From positions 114,490-178,489 of the forward strand of contig JACRJM010000001.1 in NCBI GenBank assembly GCA_016219965.1: DNA of 64,000 nt, read 5' to 3'. Positions 17,249 to 26,364 of the stretch are shown piece by piece; positions within the stretch are counted from its first letter, which is position 1, and every line of letters begins with the position of its first letter. The position numbers were made by a program, and so were the translations under genes. The notes beneath the pieces were generated by a model. That model was not told the origin of the DNA. It saw only the letters and a list, made by a program, of their open reading frames with translations, and searched no databases. This DNA is from Candidatus Schekmanbacteria bacterium (GTDB taxonomy: Bacteria > Schekmanbacteria > GWA2-38-11 > J061).

Positions 17249-19174
17249 TTATTTTACCGGAGAACCGTTTTTTACTTCCCTGTCTGTTGTAAGTATGGAA
17301 AGTGTTTTGTCGTCGCTTGCCGCAAGAAGCATCCCGTTTGATTCCACTCCCATTAGCTTTGCCGGTTTTAAGTTTACGACTATGGTGATGGTCTTTCCGA
17401 CTATATCTTCAGGTTTGTAGTGGAGTGAGATTCCGGCTACTATGGTTCTTTCCTTTTCTCCGTCATCTACTGTGAGTTTTAATAATTTATCAGACTTTGG
17501 CACCTTCTCGGCAGATAGAACTTTGGCTGTCCTTATCTTTATTTTTTTAAAGTCATCTATGCTTAAAAGCTCAGCGTCAGAAGTCATAATTTTCTCTCCG
17601 GATTTTTCAACTCCCTTTTCAGGTTTTGCTTCCGCTGTCTCTATCCTTGGAAAAAGAGCTTCAGGTTTATTTACTTCTATTTTGCCGTCTATTGCCCAGA
17701 GTTTTGCCAGAGTTATCGGGGCAAGCTCTTCAGGTTTTCCGGCAAGTCCGAGAAGAGCCCACATCTTATGCGCCTTTTCCGGCATGAAAGGAGTTAAAAG
17801 TACGGTGCATACCTTGAGGCTCCTGAATATGTTATCAAGCGTCCTGTCAAGTTCGTTATCATCCCCTTTTTTGGCAAGCTGCCATGGGGCTTTCTTGTCT
17901 ATATATCTGTTCACTTCATTGAGAAGCACCCATATTGAAGCAAGGGCTTTGCTGAATGAAAGCTCTTCTATATATTGTATTACTTCATCAAAAGTTTTTG
18001 AGGCTCTTTCGCAAAGGCATTTGTCCGAGAGTTCGCACTGCTCGGAGTCGTCTATTTGAGGGACTTTCCCGTCTCTGTATTTGATTATCATCGTGATTGA
18101 CCGTGAGAATAAGTTGCCGAGGTCATTTGCAAGATCAGAATTAAAGCGGCCTGTAAGGGCGGTTCTTGAAAAATCGCCGTCAAGTCCGAAGGGCACTTCC
18201 CGGAGGAGAAAATATCTGACAGTGTCAACTCCGAATTCATCTATAAGAGCATTCGGCTCAACTACGTTCATGAGCGACTTCGACATTTTTTTCCCGTCCA
18301 CTGTCCACCAGCCATGCGCGAAAACTTTCTTTGGGGGTTCAATGTCCGCAGAAAGAAGGAATGCAGGCCAGAACACCGCATGAAACCTGAGAATGTCCTT
18401 TCCGATTACATGCACATCGCAGGGCCACGTCTTTCTGAAACGGTTCTCATCTGAAGGGAATCCGGTAACAGTGAGATAATTTATCAGCGCATCGAACCAG
18501 ACATAGATCACATGTTTCTCATCGCCCGGGACAGGTATCCCCCAGTTAAAGGAAGTACGGCTTATACTTAAATCCTTCAATCCTCCTTTGACAAAGCTTA
18601 TTATCTCGTTTTTGCGGGATTCTGGGGCAATGAAGCCGGGATTCTTTTCATAGAATGAAAGCAAAGGTTCAGCGTATTTGGAAAGCCTGAAAAAATAGCT
18701 TTCTTCTTTGAGCTTTTCAGTCTTTCTTCCGCAGTCGGGGCAATTGCCGTCTGCTGCAAGCTGCATCTCTGTCCAGAATGTCTCGCATGGTGTGCAGTAC
18801 CAGTCTTCGTAAAATCCTTTATAGATGTCTCCCTTTTCCATTATTTTTTTGAAAAGGTTTGTGACCGCATCCTTGTGGCGCGGCTCCGTGGTGCGGATGA
18901 AATCATTATGCGTAATATCCAGCTTCTGCCAGAGAGATTTGAAACGCTCCACAACCCTGTCGGCAAGCTCGATAGGTTTTTCCCCTTTTTCGGAGGCAGC
19001 TTTCTCAACCTTCTGTCCATGCTCGTCAGTGCCGGTAGAGAAAAGGACTTCTTTGCCCTGAAGTCTTTTGAAACGTGCCATTACATCGCAGGCAATAGAA
19101 GTGTAAGCATGCCCGATGTGCGGCACATCGTTTACATAATAGATAGGGGTGGTGATAAAAAATTTATCTGTCAT
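17249..19174 (-). CDS. metG: Methionyl-tRNA synthetase with C-terminal tRNA-binding domain
   Basis: 641 aa. The class I signatures HIGH (residues 19-22) and KMSKS (296-300) are intact. The connective peptide carries a zinc-type Cys set (C127, C130, C145, C148). An EMAP/Trbp111-like OB domain (about 540-641, KIKIRTAKVLSAEKV to KLMGVESNGMLLAA) supports tRNA binding and dimerisation. A charged linker around 515-535 joins the two. It charges tRNA-Met in the cytoplasm. Its start overlaps the end of the upstream lipoprotein gene by 11 bases. Confidence 0.97.
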   Translation of the reverse strand: MTDKFFITTPIYYVNDVPHIGHAYTSIACDVMARFKRLQGKEVLFSTGTDEHGQKVEKAASEKGEKPIELADRVVERFKSLWQKLDITHNDFIRTTEPRHKDAVTNLFKKIMEKGDIYKGFYEDWYCTPCETFWTEMQLAADGNCPDCGRKTEKLKEESYFFRLSKYAEPLLSFYEKNPGFIAPESRKNEIISFVKGGLKDLSISRTSFNWGIPVPGDEKHVIYVWFDALINYLTVTGFPSDENRFRKTWPCDVHVIGKDILRFHAVFWPAFLLSADIEPPKKVFAHGWWTVDGKKMSKSLMNVVEPNALIDEFGVDTVRYFLLREVPFGLDGDFSRTALTGRFNSDLANDLGNLFSRSITMIIKYRDGKVPQIDDSEQCELSDKCLCERASKTFDEVIQYIEELSFSKALASIWVLLNEVNRYIDKKAPWQLAKKGDDNELDRTLDNIFRSLKVCTVLLTPFMPEKAHKMWALLGLAGKPEELAPITLAKLWAIDGKIEVNKPEALFPRIETAEAKPEKGVEKSGEKIMTSDAELLSIDDFKKIKIRTAKVLSAEKVPKSDKLLKLTVDDGEKERTIVAGISLHYKPEDIVGKTITIVVNLKPAKLMGVESNGMLLAASDDKTLSILTTDREVKNGSPVK

Positions 19175-20432
19175 GTTTTTCTTTCCTCTGGAAATTCTTA
19201 GAGTGTGTGGAGAGGCAATATACCCTGTCGTCTATGGTTGAGGCAATTATCTCTGCTGTCCCGTCGTTTTCAATGTCCCCGACAGCAGGTCTTGTCCAGA
19301 ATGGGGCGCGGGCTGTGAATTTCCAAAGCAGTTCTCCCTTTTCACCGTCTAAACAGTAAAGATTCTTGTCATTGGATGTAACCAGTACCTTCATTCCGTT
19401 TCCATAAAGATCTGCTATTACAGGGGCGGAGATTATCCCTGCATCTGTTTTGAATTTCCATAACAATGTGCCGTCGCTTCCGCGAAGACAGTAAACATAT
19501 TTGTCCCATGATGTGAATATTATCTCTGTTCCCGGTTCCTCGCTTATATCTCCTGCTATAGCGGAAGAGCTTATGTTGTCTTCTGCCTTGAATTTCCATA
19601 CCTCTTTTCCTGTTCTCCCGTTGAGGCAGTACATGTAATTATCACAGGACCCGAATATAATCATCCTGTCTCCATTGGGCTCAAATTCAGTGGCTATCGG
19701 GGTTGAGAGCACCTGGTCTCCTGTTTTAAAGTTCCAGAGGTTTTTCCCGTCTTCTCCCCTTATGCAGTAAAGGTTATGATCCTCGCTCCCTATTAGTATT
19801 TCACCGACTTCGTCACCGTTGACATCATCTACCAGAGGGGATGAGCTAAAGTTGTATTCAAATCCTATTTTCCATATAAGCCCCCCATCCTTGCCTGAGA
19901 GACTGAAAAGCTCATTGCCTGAAGTCCCGATGACGTTCATGTTCCCTTCTCCTGATGCCTGGAGAACAATAGGGCTGGCCAGTATATCGTTTTTTGTCGG
20001 ATAGCTCCAGATGAGCTTCCTTTTTTCTCCAAGCAGACAGTAGAGCGTGTCGTCGATTGAGCCTGCAAGAATCTCTTTTCCTCCAACCCCGACAACGTCA
20101 TCAATCGTCGGTGTCGTGGATATGCTGTCCGTTGCCTTGAAGCGCCAGAGAAGCGAACCGTCCCTGCCGTCGAGGCAGTAAACAAATCCCCTGGCATTTC
20201 CCACAACCACGTCATAGTACCCGTCATAATTGACGTCGCTTAACTGCGGGGATGGCTGGAGCAGGAAGAATTCGTTTGTTCCATGCAACGGCGCAGTCCA
20301 GTTCTTTTCTACCGTGAGTGCATCTGAATAGACTTTAATCTTTGTGCATGAAGGCAGAATGAATAAAAGGAAAGCTAATAAGAACGCTGAAAGAAAAAAA
20401 ATGTTTTTATTAAATCGCAGCTTCAATGGCAT
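19164..20432 (-). CDS. Lipoprotein with PQQ/FG-GAP-like beta-propeller repeats
   Basis: 422 aa. A hydrophobic leader ends in LPSC (Cys29), a lipobox, so a lipid anchor is likely. The rest is eight or so repeats of about 42 residues ending LYCLDGEKGELLWKF or similar, typical of PQQ-like propellers, with D-V-N-G-D-like loops (DDVNGDEVGEILIGS) resembling FG-GAP calcium sites. A periplasmic or surface binding scaffold is likely; the ligand is unknown. BamB-like function is not supported by context. It overlaps radA by 23 bases and metG by 11, so it is embedded in a housekeeping operon. Confidence 0.75.
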   Translation of the reverse strand: MPLKLRFNKNIFFLSAFLLAFLLFILPSCTKIKVYSDALTVEKNWTAPLHGTNEFFLLQPSPQLSDVNYDGYYDVVVGNARGFVYCLDGRDGSLLWRFKATDSISTTPTIDDVVGVGGKEILAGSIDDTLYCLLGEKRKLIWSYPTKNDILASPIVLQASGEGNMNVIGTSGNELFSLSGKDGGLIWKIGFEYNFSSSPLVDDVNGDEVGEILIGSEDHNLYCIRGEDGKNLWNFKTGDQVLSTPIATEFEPNGDRMIIFGSCDNYMYCLNGRTGKEVWKFKAEDNISSSAIAGDISEEPGTEIIFTSWDKYVYCLRGSDGTLLWKFKTDAGIISAPVIADLYGNGMKVLVTSNDKNLYCLDGEKGELLWKFTARAPFWTRPAVGDIENDGTAEIIASTIDDRVYCLSTHSKNFQRKEKHDR

Positions 20433-21771
20433 CTTTTATATTTTCCACTCCTATTATCTTAATTGATTTTTTGTCCTGTAACGCTTTAATGTTTCCTGCA
20501 GGTACTACAATTTTTTTAAATCCCAGTTTTTCTGCTTCGTTTACTCTGAGTTCAACCCGGCTTACAGACCTGATTTCCCCGGTAAGCCCGACTTCTCCTG
20601 TAAAGACAGTTTCCTGTTTTACTGCCTTGTCCCTGAAAGAAGATATTACAGCCATAACTGTACCAAGGTCAACAGAAGGGTCGTCTATCTCTGCTCCGCC
20701 GACTACATTTACAAATATATCCTCATGCGACAGCCTCATGCCAAGCTTTTTTTCAAGCACAGCCGTTAAAATCGATACCCGCCTTGCATTGAGTCCTTTT
20801 GTTATACGCTGCGGGATCCCGAATGAGGAGCGTGAAACGAGCGCCTGTATTTCTACCAACAGCGGCCTTGTTCCCTCTATACAGCATGTGACTGCCGAAC
20901 CGGGAGAAGTTTCACGTCTTTCTGACAGGAATATTTCGGAAGGATTTTTGACCTCATTCATCCCTTCCTCCCTCATTTCGAATATCCCTATTTCATTCGT
21001 TGAACCGAAGCGGTTTTTTGCTGTCCTTAAAATCCTGTAATAATTCCCGCTGTCACCTTCGAGATACAGCACGGCATCAACTATATGTTCAAGTACCTTG
21101 GGTCCTGCAATATTCCCTTCCTTTGTCACATGGCCCGTAATTAGTATTGGAATGCCTCCTGACTTTGCGAGGAACATAAGCAGTCCGGAGACTTCCCTTA
21201 ACTGAGCCAGACTTCCCGGTGAAGAAGGGAGTTGCCCGGTGTACATGGTCTGGATAGAATCAATGACTATCACAGATGGTTTTAAATTTTCTATATGTTC
21301 CTTTATAAGTTCGTAGCAGTTTTCGGAAAGAATATAAAGGTTTTCCGGCGTGAGCCCTAATCGTTCGGCCCTTAGCTTCAACTGTGACGGTGATTCCTCT
21401 CCTGATACATAAAGTCCCGATATCCCTGCTTTTGAAAATTTGTCCAGCACCTGAAGCAGTATCGTTGACTTCCCGATGCCCGGCGTGCCTCCGAGAAGAA
21501 CAGTCGAACCGGCCACAAGTCCTCCGCCAAGAACTCTGTCAAACTCGTCAATGCCGCTTTTTATGCGCGCCGCGTTGTCGTTCTTTATTTCCGAAAGCGA
21601 AAGGGGCTTTGATTTTTCCTGAAGCGACGGGAGCTTGAAAGCCGACCGCATCACGGAAACTTCTTTTTCCATGACAAATGCATTCCATTCATTGCAGTCA
21701 GGACATTTTCCCAGCCACTTGGGAGACTGGTAGCCGCAGGATTGGCACTGGTAGACTGTTCTTTCTTTCAT
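20410..21771 (-). CDS. radA: DNA repair protein RadA
   Basis: 453 aa from ATG 21771, where family similarity starts. An upstream in-frame extension to 21936 runs through a repeat element and is rejected. The N-terminal zinc finger is C9-x2-C12-x10-C23-x2-C26. A RecA-like ATPase follows with Walker A GGTPGIGKST and the RadA-specific KNRFG motif. The Lon-protease-like C-terminus ends near DKKSIKIIGVENI. RadA drives branch migration in recombination. The start has only a weak ribosome site (TAGGC) and a 123-nt folded element begins 13 bases upstream. Confidence 0.95.
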   Translation of the reverse strand: MKERTVYQCQSCGYQSPKWLGKCPDCNEWNAFVMEKEVSVMRSAFKLPSLQEKSKPLSLSEIKNDNAARIKSGIDEFDRVLGGGLVAGSTVLLGGTPGIGKSTILLQVLDKFSKAGISGLYVSGEESPSQLKLRAERLGLTPENLYILSENCYELIKEHIENLKPSVIVIDSIQTMYTGQLPSSPGSLAQLREVSGLLMFLAKSGGIPILITGHVTKEGNIAGPKVLEHIVDAVLYLEGDSGNYYRILRTAKNRFGSTNEIGIFEMREEGMNEVKNPSEIFLSERRETSPGSAVTCCIEGTRPLLVEIQALVSRSSFGIPQRITKGLNARRVSILTAVLEKKLGMRLSHEDIFVNVVGGAEIDDPSVDLGTVMAVISSFRDKAVKQETVFTGEVGLTGEIRSVSRVELRVNEAEKLGFKKIVVPAGNIKALQDKKSIKIIGVENIKDAIEAAI

Positions 21772-21783
21772 TTTGCCTAATTG

Positions 21784-21906
21784 GCGAAGGCAATATTTGG
21801 CGTGATGCTTTGTCAGCGTCCGGTCAGCAATCCTCACATACGGAAAAGTATGCTCCGGTATGCTGATCCTCCGCTTCCTCGCCTCACATCCAAATCTCAC
21901 CTTCGC
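21784..21906 (-). repeat. Structured 123-nt repeat with paired ends, copy 1
   Basis: The outer arms GCGAAGG (21784-21790) and CCTTCGC (21900-21906) pair perfectly. The centre is AATCCTCACATAC, GGAAAA, GTATGCTCCGGTAT, in which CATAC and GTATG pair. TCAGCA and TGCTGA form another perfect stem around it. The central block is almost identical to that at 44819, while the outer arms differ but still pair. Strand is given as that of radA; the true direction is unknown. Confidence 0.75.
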
Positions 21907-22039
21907 TTTAAAAAAATTGTTAATATAAAGTAACAATCAGAGATTCGCTTCTATCTGATAAAACAGGTTGTTTTTAGCAAAGGGGTTCAGGCTAAGTCAA
22001 GGTAATATAAAAGTATCTCAACAATGAATTTTAAAGCGG

Positions 22040-22276
22040 TTACTTTTTGAGTTTGATGAACTCATGGATGGTAAGCCCGCTGTCAGAAAGAATTGATTTA
22101 AGAGTTTTTCTTTTTAGGATTTTGCCTTTGTGAATTGGAACTACAGTCCTTTTCTTGTCTATTTCTCTATAATAAATTCCGTGGCTGCTGCCAGATTGTC
22201 TTTTGAACCTAAAACCTATTTTTTGCAGAACCTTGATAACTTCATCAGATGTAACAGCAGGAAACTTAGGGCTCAA
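22040..22276 (-). CDS. hicA: HicA-type mRNA interferase toxin
   Basis: 78 aa, typical HicA length, with a double-stranded RNA-binding-like fold. The core GFRFKRQSGSSHGIYYR carries the catalytic His (H32) in the usual G-S-H context, followed by TVVPIHKGKILKRKTLKSIL. HicA cleaves mRNA and tmRNA independently of ribosomes. It overlaps hicB by 4 bases (ATGA); here the antitoxin gene comes first. It is one of two toxin-antitoxin pairs between radA and the type II secretion operon. Confidence 0.9.
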   Translation of the reverse strand: MSPKFPAVTSDEVIKVLQKIGFRFKRQSGSSHGIYYREIDKKRTVVPIHKGKILKRKTLKSILSDSGLTIHEFIKLKK

Positions 22277-22506
22277 ATTGCAACCTTTAAAGTGGTGATT
22301 GTTATATCATCTTCAGGGATCAATTCACCTTCTTCTTTGTAATCTGCTATAAATGCATCAATAGCTGCTTTCATTTCTTTGAGTGTTTCTTCGTAGGTTT
22401 CTCCTTCTACATGACAGCCGGGAAAAGCGGGGCATGTGGCAAAAAATCCGCCTTCTTCACATGGTTCTATAATAATGGTGAATCTATATTCTTTTTTTCT
22501 GCTCAT
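22273..22506 (-). CDS. hicB: HicB-type antitoxin
   Basis: 77 aa. YRFTIIIEPCEEGGFFATCPAFPGCHVEGETYEE is the classic HicB partial RNase H-like domain that masks HicA. The protein ends at about the limit of that domain, so no C-terminal HTH or ribbon-helix-helix domain is present and self-regulation must work otherwise. A possible -35 (TTGACA at 22538-22543, minus) lies upstream but its -10 is poor. Confidence 0.9.
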   Translation of the reverse strand: MSRKKEYRFTIIIEPCEEGGFFATCPAFPGCHVEGETYEETLKEMKAAIDAFIADYKEEGELIPEDDITITTLKVAI

Positions 22507-22569
22507 ATTTTTTCTTTTACCATATAAGAAAGTTGTCTGTCAAAAAAGTATTATTGGAAATAATTCGTT

Positions 22570-22971
22570 TCATGGGATCCATTCTATTTTTACTCTGCTG
22601 CCGAGCTTCTTGAATTCTTTATCTCCGGTCACGACCGGATAATCAATGTTTATAGCAATTGCAGATGCAATGCAATCTCCGAGAGCAATTGCATGCTTTG
22701 CTTTGAGAGTCGCTGCCTGATACATAAGGCTTTGGTCAATATCAATAAGCTTGATTGGAAGCTGTTCTATGATAAGAAGAGATTCCTCTGCTTTGTCCTC
22801 TCCCTTGGAACGGTAAATAGAATAATATACTTCTCCCCAGTTTACCATGCTCATTAACAGGTTTACTTTGCCTGATTCCGCCTGCTTCAGAATCTGTTCT
22901 ACCTTTAGTGCTCCAGGTTCATCTTCAAAGAAAGCAATGAGGGCATAACTGTCAAGAACAAATCCCTTCAA
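22570..22971 (-). CDS. vapC: VapC-type PIN-domain toxin ribonuclease
   Basis: 133 aa. The PIN acidic residues are all in place: D7 (FVLDSYALIAFF), E47 (NWGEVYY), D99 (LGDCIASAIA) and D117 (VTGDKEF). VapC toxins cut tRNA or rRNA using Mg2+. It overlaps the AbrB-like antitoxin gene by 4 bases and lies 63 bases upstream of hicB on the same strand. Confidence 0.92.
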   Translation of the reverse strand: MKGFVLDSYALIAFFEDEPGALKVEQILKQAESGKVNLLMSMVNWGEVYYSIYRSKGEDKAEESLLIIEQLPIKLIDIDQSLMYQAATLKAKHAIALGDCIASAIAINIDYPVVTGDKEFKKLGSRVKIEWIP

Positions 22972-23198
22972 TTTTTGGAATCCTCCTTCCTGTCTTCTAT
23001 AAGAGTTTTTAAAGCTGAAGACCCTTTTTTGAAATAGCCTCTTGCTTCTCTGACAGCTTCTTTTAAAACCGGCTTGAGGATGATTTGTCCATTCTTATCA
23101 ATGATTATTACCTTTGTCCCTTTAATGATATGATATCTCTTGCGAATCTCCGCAGGTATTACTACTTGTCCCTTTTCTGTTGTCTTAACAATAGGCAT
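22968..23198 (-). CDS. vapB: AbrB/MazE-fold antitoxin of the VapBC pair
   Basis: 76 aa. MPIVKTTEKGQVVIPAEIRKRYHI is a SpoVT-AbrB swapped-hairpin DNA-binding domain. The charged C-terminus (REARGYFKKGSSALKTLIEDRK) is the part expected to wrap VapC. GGAGG stands 7 bases before the ATG. It has its own promoter in the gap shared with gspE and probably represses it through a palindrome at the -10. Confidence 0.9.
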   Translation of the reverse strand: MPIVKTTEKGQVVIPAEIRKRYHIIKGTKVIIIDKNGQIILKPVLKEAVREARGYFKKGSSALKTLIEDRKEDSKN

Positions 23199-23237
23199 GT
23201 TATACCTCCAGTCAAATAAGTATTACCTTTAGCTTTT

Positions 23238-23266
23238 ATGTTATAACAACAATAATAATGTGTCAA
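23238..23266 (-). promoter_or_regulatory. Probable vapBC promoter with overlapping palindrome
   Basis: On the minus strand TTGACA (23266-23261) is followed after 17 bases by TAACAT (23243-23238). The palindrome GTTATAAC (23240-23247) overlaps the -10, a natural place for an AbrB-type antitoxin to bind. An alternative -10, TATAAC, has a 15-base spacer. Confidence 0.55.
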
Positions 23267-23387
23267 CAGGAAGTAAAATATAGTGGTTATTTCTCTTGCT
23301 AATAGGGGTCGTTTTTTTATAGTATAAAAGATGAACAGATACGGGGCCGAGGGAAGATAGAGGAAGATATAAGAGGGGTAAAGTGTA

Positions 23388-25106
23388 ATGTCATTGGTTG
23401 AAAGTATAATTTCTGATTTTCTGAAAGAGCGCAATGTCTCTGAAATAAATATTAATGAAATATTGCAGCCCTCTGCTGATTCCGAGAAAAACGGAGGACT
23501 TGTGGAAAGAATAGTCCAGTCCGGGATGGCAACTGAAAAGGAGTTTCTCATCGCCCTCAGCGATAAGCTTGCAATTCCATACAAGGAGTTAATTGAAGAA
23601 GATGACGTCGACAAGTCTATCCTTTCAAAGGTCCCTCTGAACTATCTTAAAAACAACTTCATCCTTCCCCTGAATAACGTTGACGACACGATCAGGGTCG
23701 CAATCTCTGATCCATTTGAGATTCAGGTACTTGATGATATCTCCATGATTTTTGAGCTGCCGACTTCGCCGGTAATATGTCCCAAGGCAGCGATTTTTGA
23801 CGCCATTAACCAGTACTACCGGATTGATGCTACAGAAACCGAGCAGATGATAAAAGAGCTGGATATGGATTTTGACAGTGATGTCCTTGCCTCGCTCTCA
23901 TCACTTTCTGATGAACCTAAAGACCTTCTTGATGTTGCGAACGAGGCGCCAATAATAAGGCTTGTCAATACAACCCTTTTTCAGGCTGTGCGCGAGCGTG
24001 CGAGCGACATTCACGTTGAGCCATTTGAAAAAGAGCTTCGCATAAGGTACCGCATAGACGGTATCCTGTATAATACTTTATCACTTCCCCGCAAATATCA
24101 GGCTGCTGTCATATCAAGAATAAAGATCATGGCTGACCTGGATATAGCTGAGAAAAGGCTCCCGCAGGACGGCAGGATCAAGATAAAAATAGCCGAGCAT
24201 TTTATGGATCTGCGTGTTTCCGTAATTCCAACCGCCTTCGGGGAAAGAGTTGTTATGAGGCTCCTCGATAAGTCCAGTGTGCTTATAAGGCTTGAGGACC
24301 TGGGACTCCTTGGTGATGACCTTGATATGATGTGCGGCTTCATAAAGCGGCCTAACGGGATAATGCTTGTAACCGGACCGACGGGAAGCGGAAAGACAAC
24401 GACTCTCTATGCGGCGTTGACGCGCGTGAACACACCCGAGAAGAACATCATTACTATTGAAGACCCTATTGAATATCAGCTTTTCGGGATAGGGCAGATA
24501 CAGGTAAACCCCAAGATAGACCTTACTTTTGCCGGAGGATTAAGATCAATATTAAGGCAGGACCCTGATATAATAATGGTCGGTGAAATCCGGGACCGCG
24601 AAACTGCCGAGATATCCATCCAGGCCTCGCTCACAGGACATCTTGTTCTTTCAACTCTTCATACTAATGATTCTGCAGGTGCCATAACAAGAATGCTCGA
24701 CATGGGTATAGAGCCCTTTCTCGTGGCGTCATCACTCTGCGGCGTTGTTGCGCAGAGGCTTGTCCGCGTTCTCTGTCCTGAATGCAAGGAAAGCTATGAG
24801 CCTGATGATGACGAACTGCGTGACATAGGGATAAAAAGGCAGGATTTGCATGACGGCAGGCTTTACCGCACAGCAGGGTGTCCGTCATGCCTTAATATGG
24901 GATATAAGGGGCGAATAGGCATATTTGAAATAATGAGAATCGATGATGATATAAAGAAGCTCATACTTGAACGCTACGACTCCAACACTATAAGAAAAAC
25001 AGCGATGAGCAAGGGAATGATGTTGCTGAAGCATGACGGCGTAAGAAAAATTATTCAGGGACTTACCACTATCGAAGAAGTTCTGAGAGTGTCTCACGAG
25101 GATTAA
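23388..25106 (+). CDS. gspE: Type II secretion ATPase GspE
   Basis: 572 aa. The N-terminal domain (about 1-150) binds GspL in known systems. The ATPase core has Walker A GPTGSGKTTTLYAAL, the Asp box with DIHVEPFEKELRIRYRIDG, and Walker B QDPDIIMVGEIRDRETAE. The four-Cys zinc module CPEC and CPSC (about 460-510) is typical of GspE/PilB. It powers pseudopilus assembly at the inner membrane. AGAGGGG lies 8-10 bases before ATG. The downstream order F-G-H-I-J-K distinguishes it from type IV pilus ATPases. Confidence 0.95.
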   Translation: MSLVESIISDFLKERNVSEININEILQPSADSEKNGGLVERIVQSGMATEKEFLIALSDKLAIPYKELIEEDDVDKSILSKVPLNYLKNNFILPLNNVDDTIRVAISDPFEIQVLDDISMIFELPTSPVICPKAAIFDAINQYYRIDATETEQMIKELDMDFDSDVLASLSSLSDEPKDLLDVANEAPIIRLVNTTLFQAVRERASDIHVEPFEKELRIRYRIDGILYNTLSLPRKYQAAVISRIKIMADLDIAEKRLPQDGRIKIKIAEHFMDLRVSVIPTAFGERVVMRLLDKSSVLIRLEDLGLLGDDLDMMCGFIKRPNGIMLVTGPTGSGKTTTLYAALTRVNTPEKNIITIEDPIEYQLFGIGQIQVNPKIDLTFAGGLRSILRQDPDIIMVGEIRDRETAEISIQASLTGHLVLSTLHTNDSAGAITRMLDMGIEPFLVASSLCGVVAQRLVRVLCPECKESYEPDDDELRDIGIKRQDLHDGRLYRTAGCPSCLNMGYKGRIGIFEIMRIDDDIKKLILERYDSNTIRKTAMSKGMMLLKHDGVRKIIQGLTTIEEVLRVSHED

Positions 25107-25111
25107 CCAAT

Positions 25112-26341
25112 ATGGCAGTCTATGAATATCAGGCTATTAATCTCAAGGGGAAGTCCTCATCCGGAATAATTGACGCCGAGTCCATGCAGGATGCGCGCAC
25201 AAAGGTGCGGAAACTAAATCTTTATCTTACCTCTGTGAAAGAAGTGAGCAGTTCTGCGCAGTCGTCAAAGTCCATGGAATTTCCCAGCTTCAAATCCATA
25301 CTTAAATGGATAAAACCGCAGGAGATAGCTTTGTTCTCAAGGCAGCTTGCTACGCTCCTTGAAGCAGGCCTTCCTTTGATTGACTCACTGAGTGCCCTTA
25401 TCGAACAATTTGAGGATTCAGGATTCAGGAGCGTCCTCCTCCATGTGCGCGAGAAGGTGAACGGCGGAGCTACGCTTGCCGATGCGCTCAGCGAACACAA
25501 GAGGTTTTTCCCTCCACTTTATATCGGCATGGTGAGGTCCGGAGAAGCAAGCGGTGCCCTTAGCCTTGTTCTTACAAGGCTTGCCGAGTTTCTTGAAAAA
25601 CAGGCTGAGTTGAAGAATAAAATAAGGAGTGCCCTGGCATATCCTGTCATTATGACGATGGTGGGATTCGGCATAGTCGCATTCCTTTTTACTTACGTTA
25701 TACCCAAGGTTACTGCAATATTCGAGCAGACAAAACAGGCGCTTCCTCTGCCGACCGTGCTGCTCATAAAGGTAAGTTCGGTGATGCGGGACTTCTGGTA
25801 TCTAATCATTGTGCTTGCAATCGCAATCTATTTTCTCATCCGTTATGCAATCAACACGGAGAACGGGCGGCTCTGGTTCGACGGATTCAAACTCAGGATT
25901 CCTGTGGTGGGGAATCTTATTCACAAGATAGCCTTGTCAAGATTCTCAAGGACTCTGGGCACAATGCTTAAAAGCGGAATACCTATTTTATACTGTATGG
26001 ACATTGTGAAGAATGTTGTGAACAACAAAGTGCTGAGCCGTGTCATTGAGGAGGCAAAAGATGATATAGCAGAGGGGAAGGAGATAGCTTTGCCGTTAAA
26101 GCAGAGCGGGCTTTTCCCTCCGATGGTAACTCATATGATATCTACAGGAGAAAAGAGCGGCCAGCTTGAAGACATGCTGCTCAAAGTCTCTGACAGTCTT
26201 GACTCGGAGACAGATTCAACAATAAGGGCTCTCACTTCACTGATCGAGCCAATAATGATATTAATGATGGGAGCTGTTGTAGGCTTTGTAGTTATTGCCA
26301 TACTGCTTCCCATCTTTGACATGACAAAGGGAATAAAATAA
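25112..26341 (+). CDS. gspF: Type II secretion inner-membrane platform protein GspF
   Basis: 409 aa. It has two T2SSF domains (about residues 70-195 and 270-395), each with a helical cytoplasmic bundle (ALFSRQLATLLEAGLPLIDSL and LSRFSRTLGTMLKSGIPILYCM). Three membrane segments follow the usual plan, the last being IMILMMGAVVGFVVIAILLPI. The N-terminal MAVYEYQAINLKGKSSSGII is diagnostic. It starts 5 bases after gspE. A 146-base gap with a dispersed repeat separates it from gspG. Confidence 0.95.
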   Translation: MAVYEYQAINLKGKSSSGIIDAESMQDARTKVRKLNLYLTSVKEVSSSAQSSKSMEFPSFKSILKWIKPQEIALFSRQLATLLEAGLPLIDSLSALIEQFEDSGFRSVLLHVREKVNGGATLADALSEHKRFFPPLYIGMVRSGEASGALSLVLTRLAEFLEKQAELKNKIRSALAYPVIMTMVGFGIVAFLFTYVIPKVTAIFEQTKQALPLPTVLLIKVSSVMRDFWYLIIVLAIAIYFLIRYAINTENGRLWFDGFKLRIPVVGNLIHKIALSRFSRTLGTMLKSGIPILYCMDIVKNVVNNKVLSRVIEEAKDDIAEGKEIALPLKQSGLFPPMVTHMISTGEKSGQLEDMLLKVSDSLDSETDSTIRALTSLIEPIMILMMGAVVGFVVIAILLPIFDMTKGIK

Positions 26342-26364
26342 TATTGTAATGTGAAGGATTATCG

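Noticed and set aside
21772-21936. A 55-residue N-terminal extension of RadA
   Set aside because: It runs through the folded repeat, has no ribosome site, and RadA similarity begins exactly at Met of ATG 21771.
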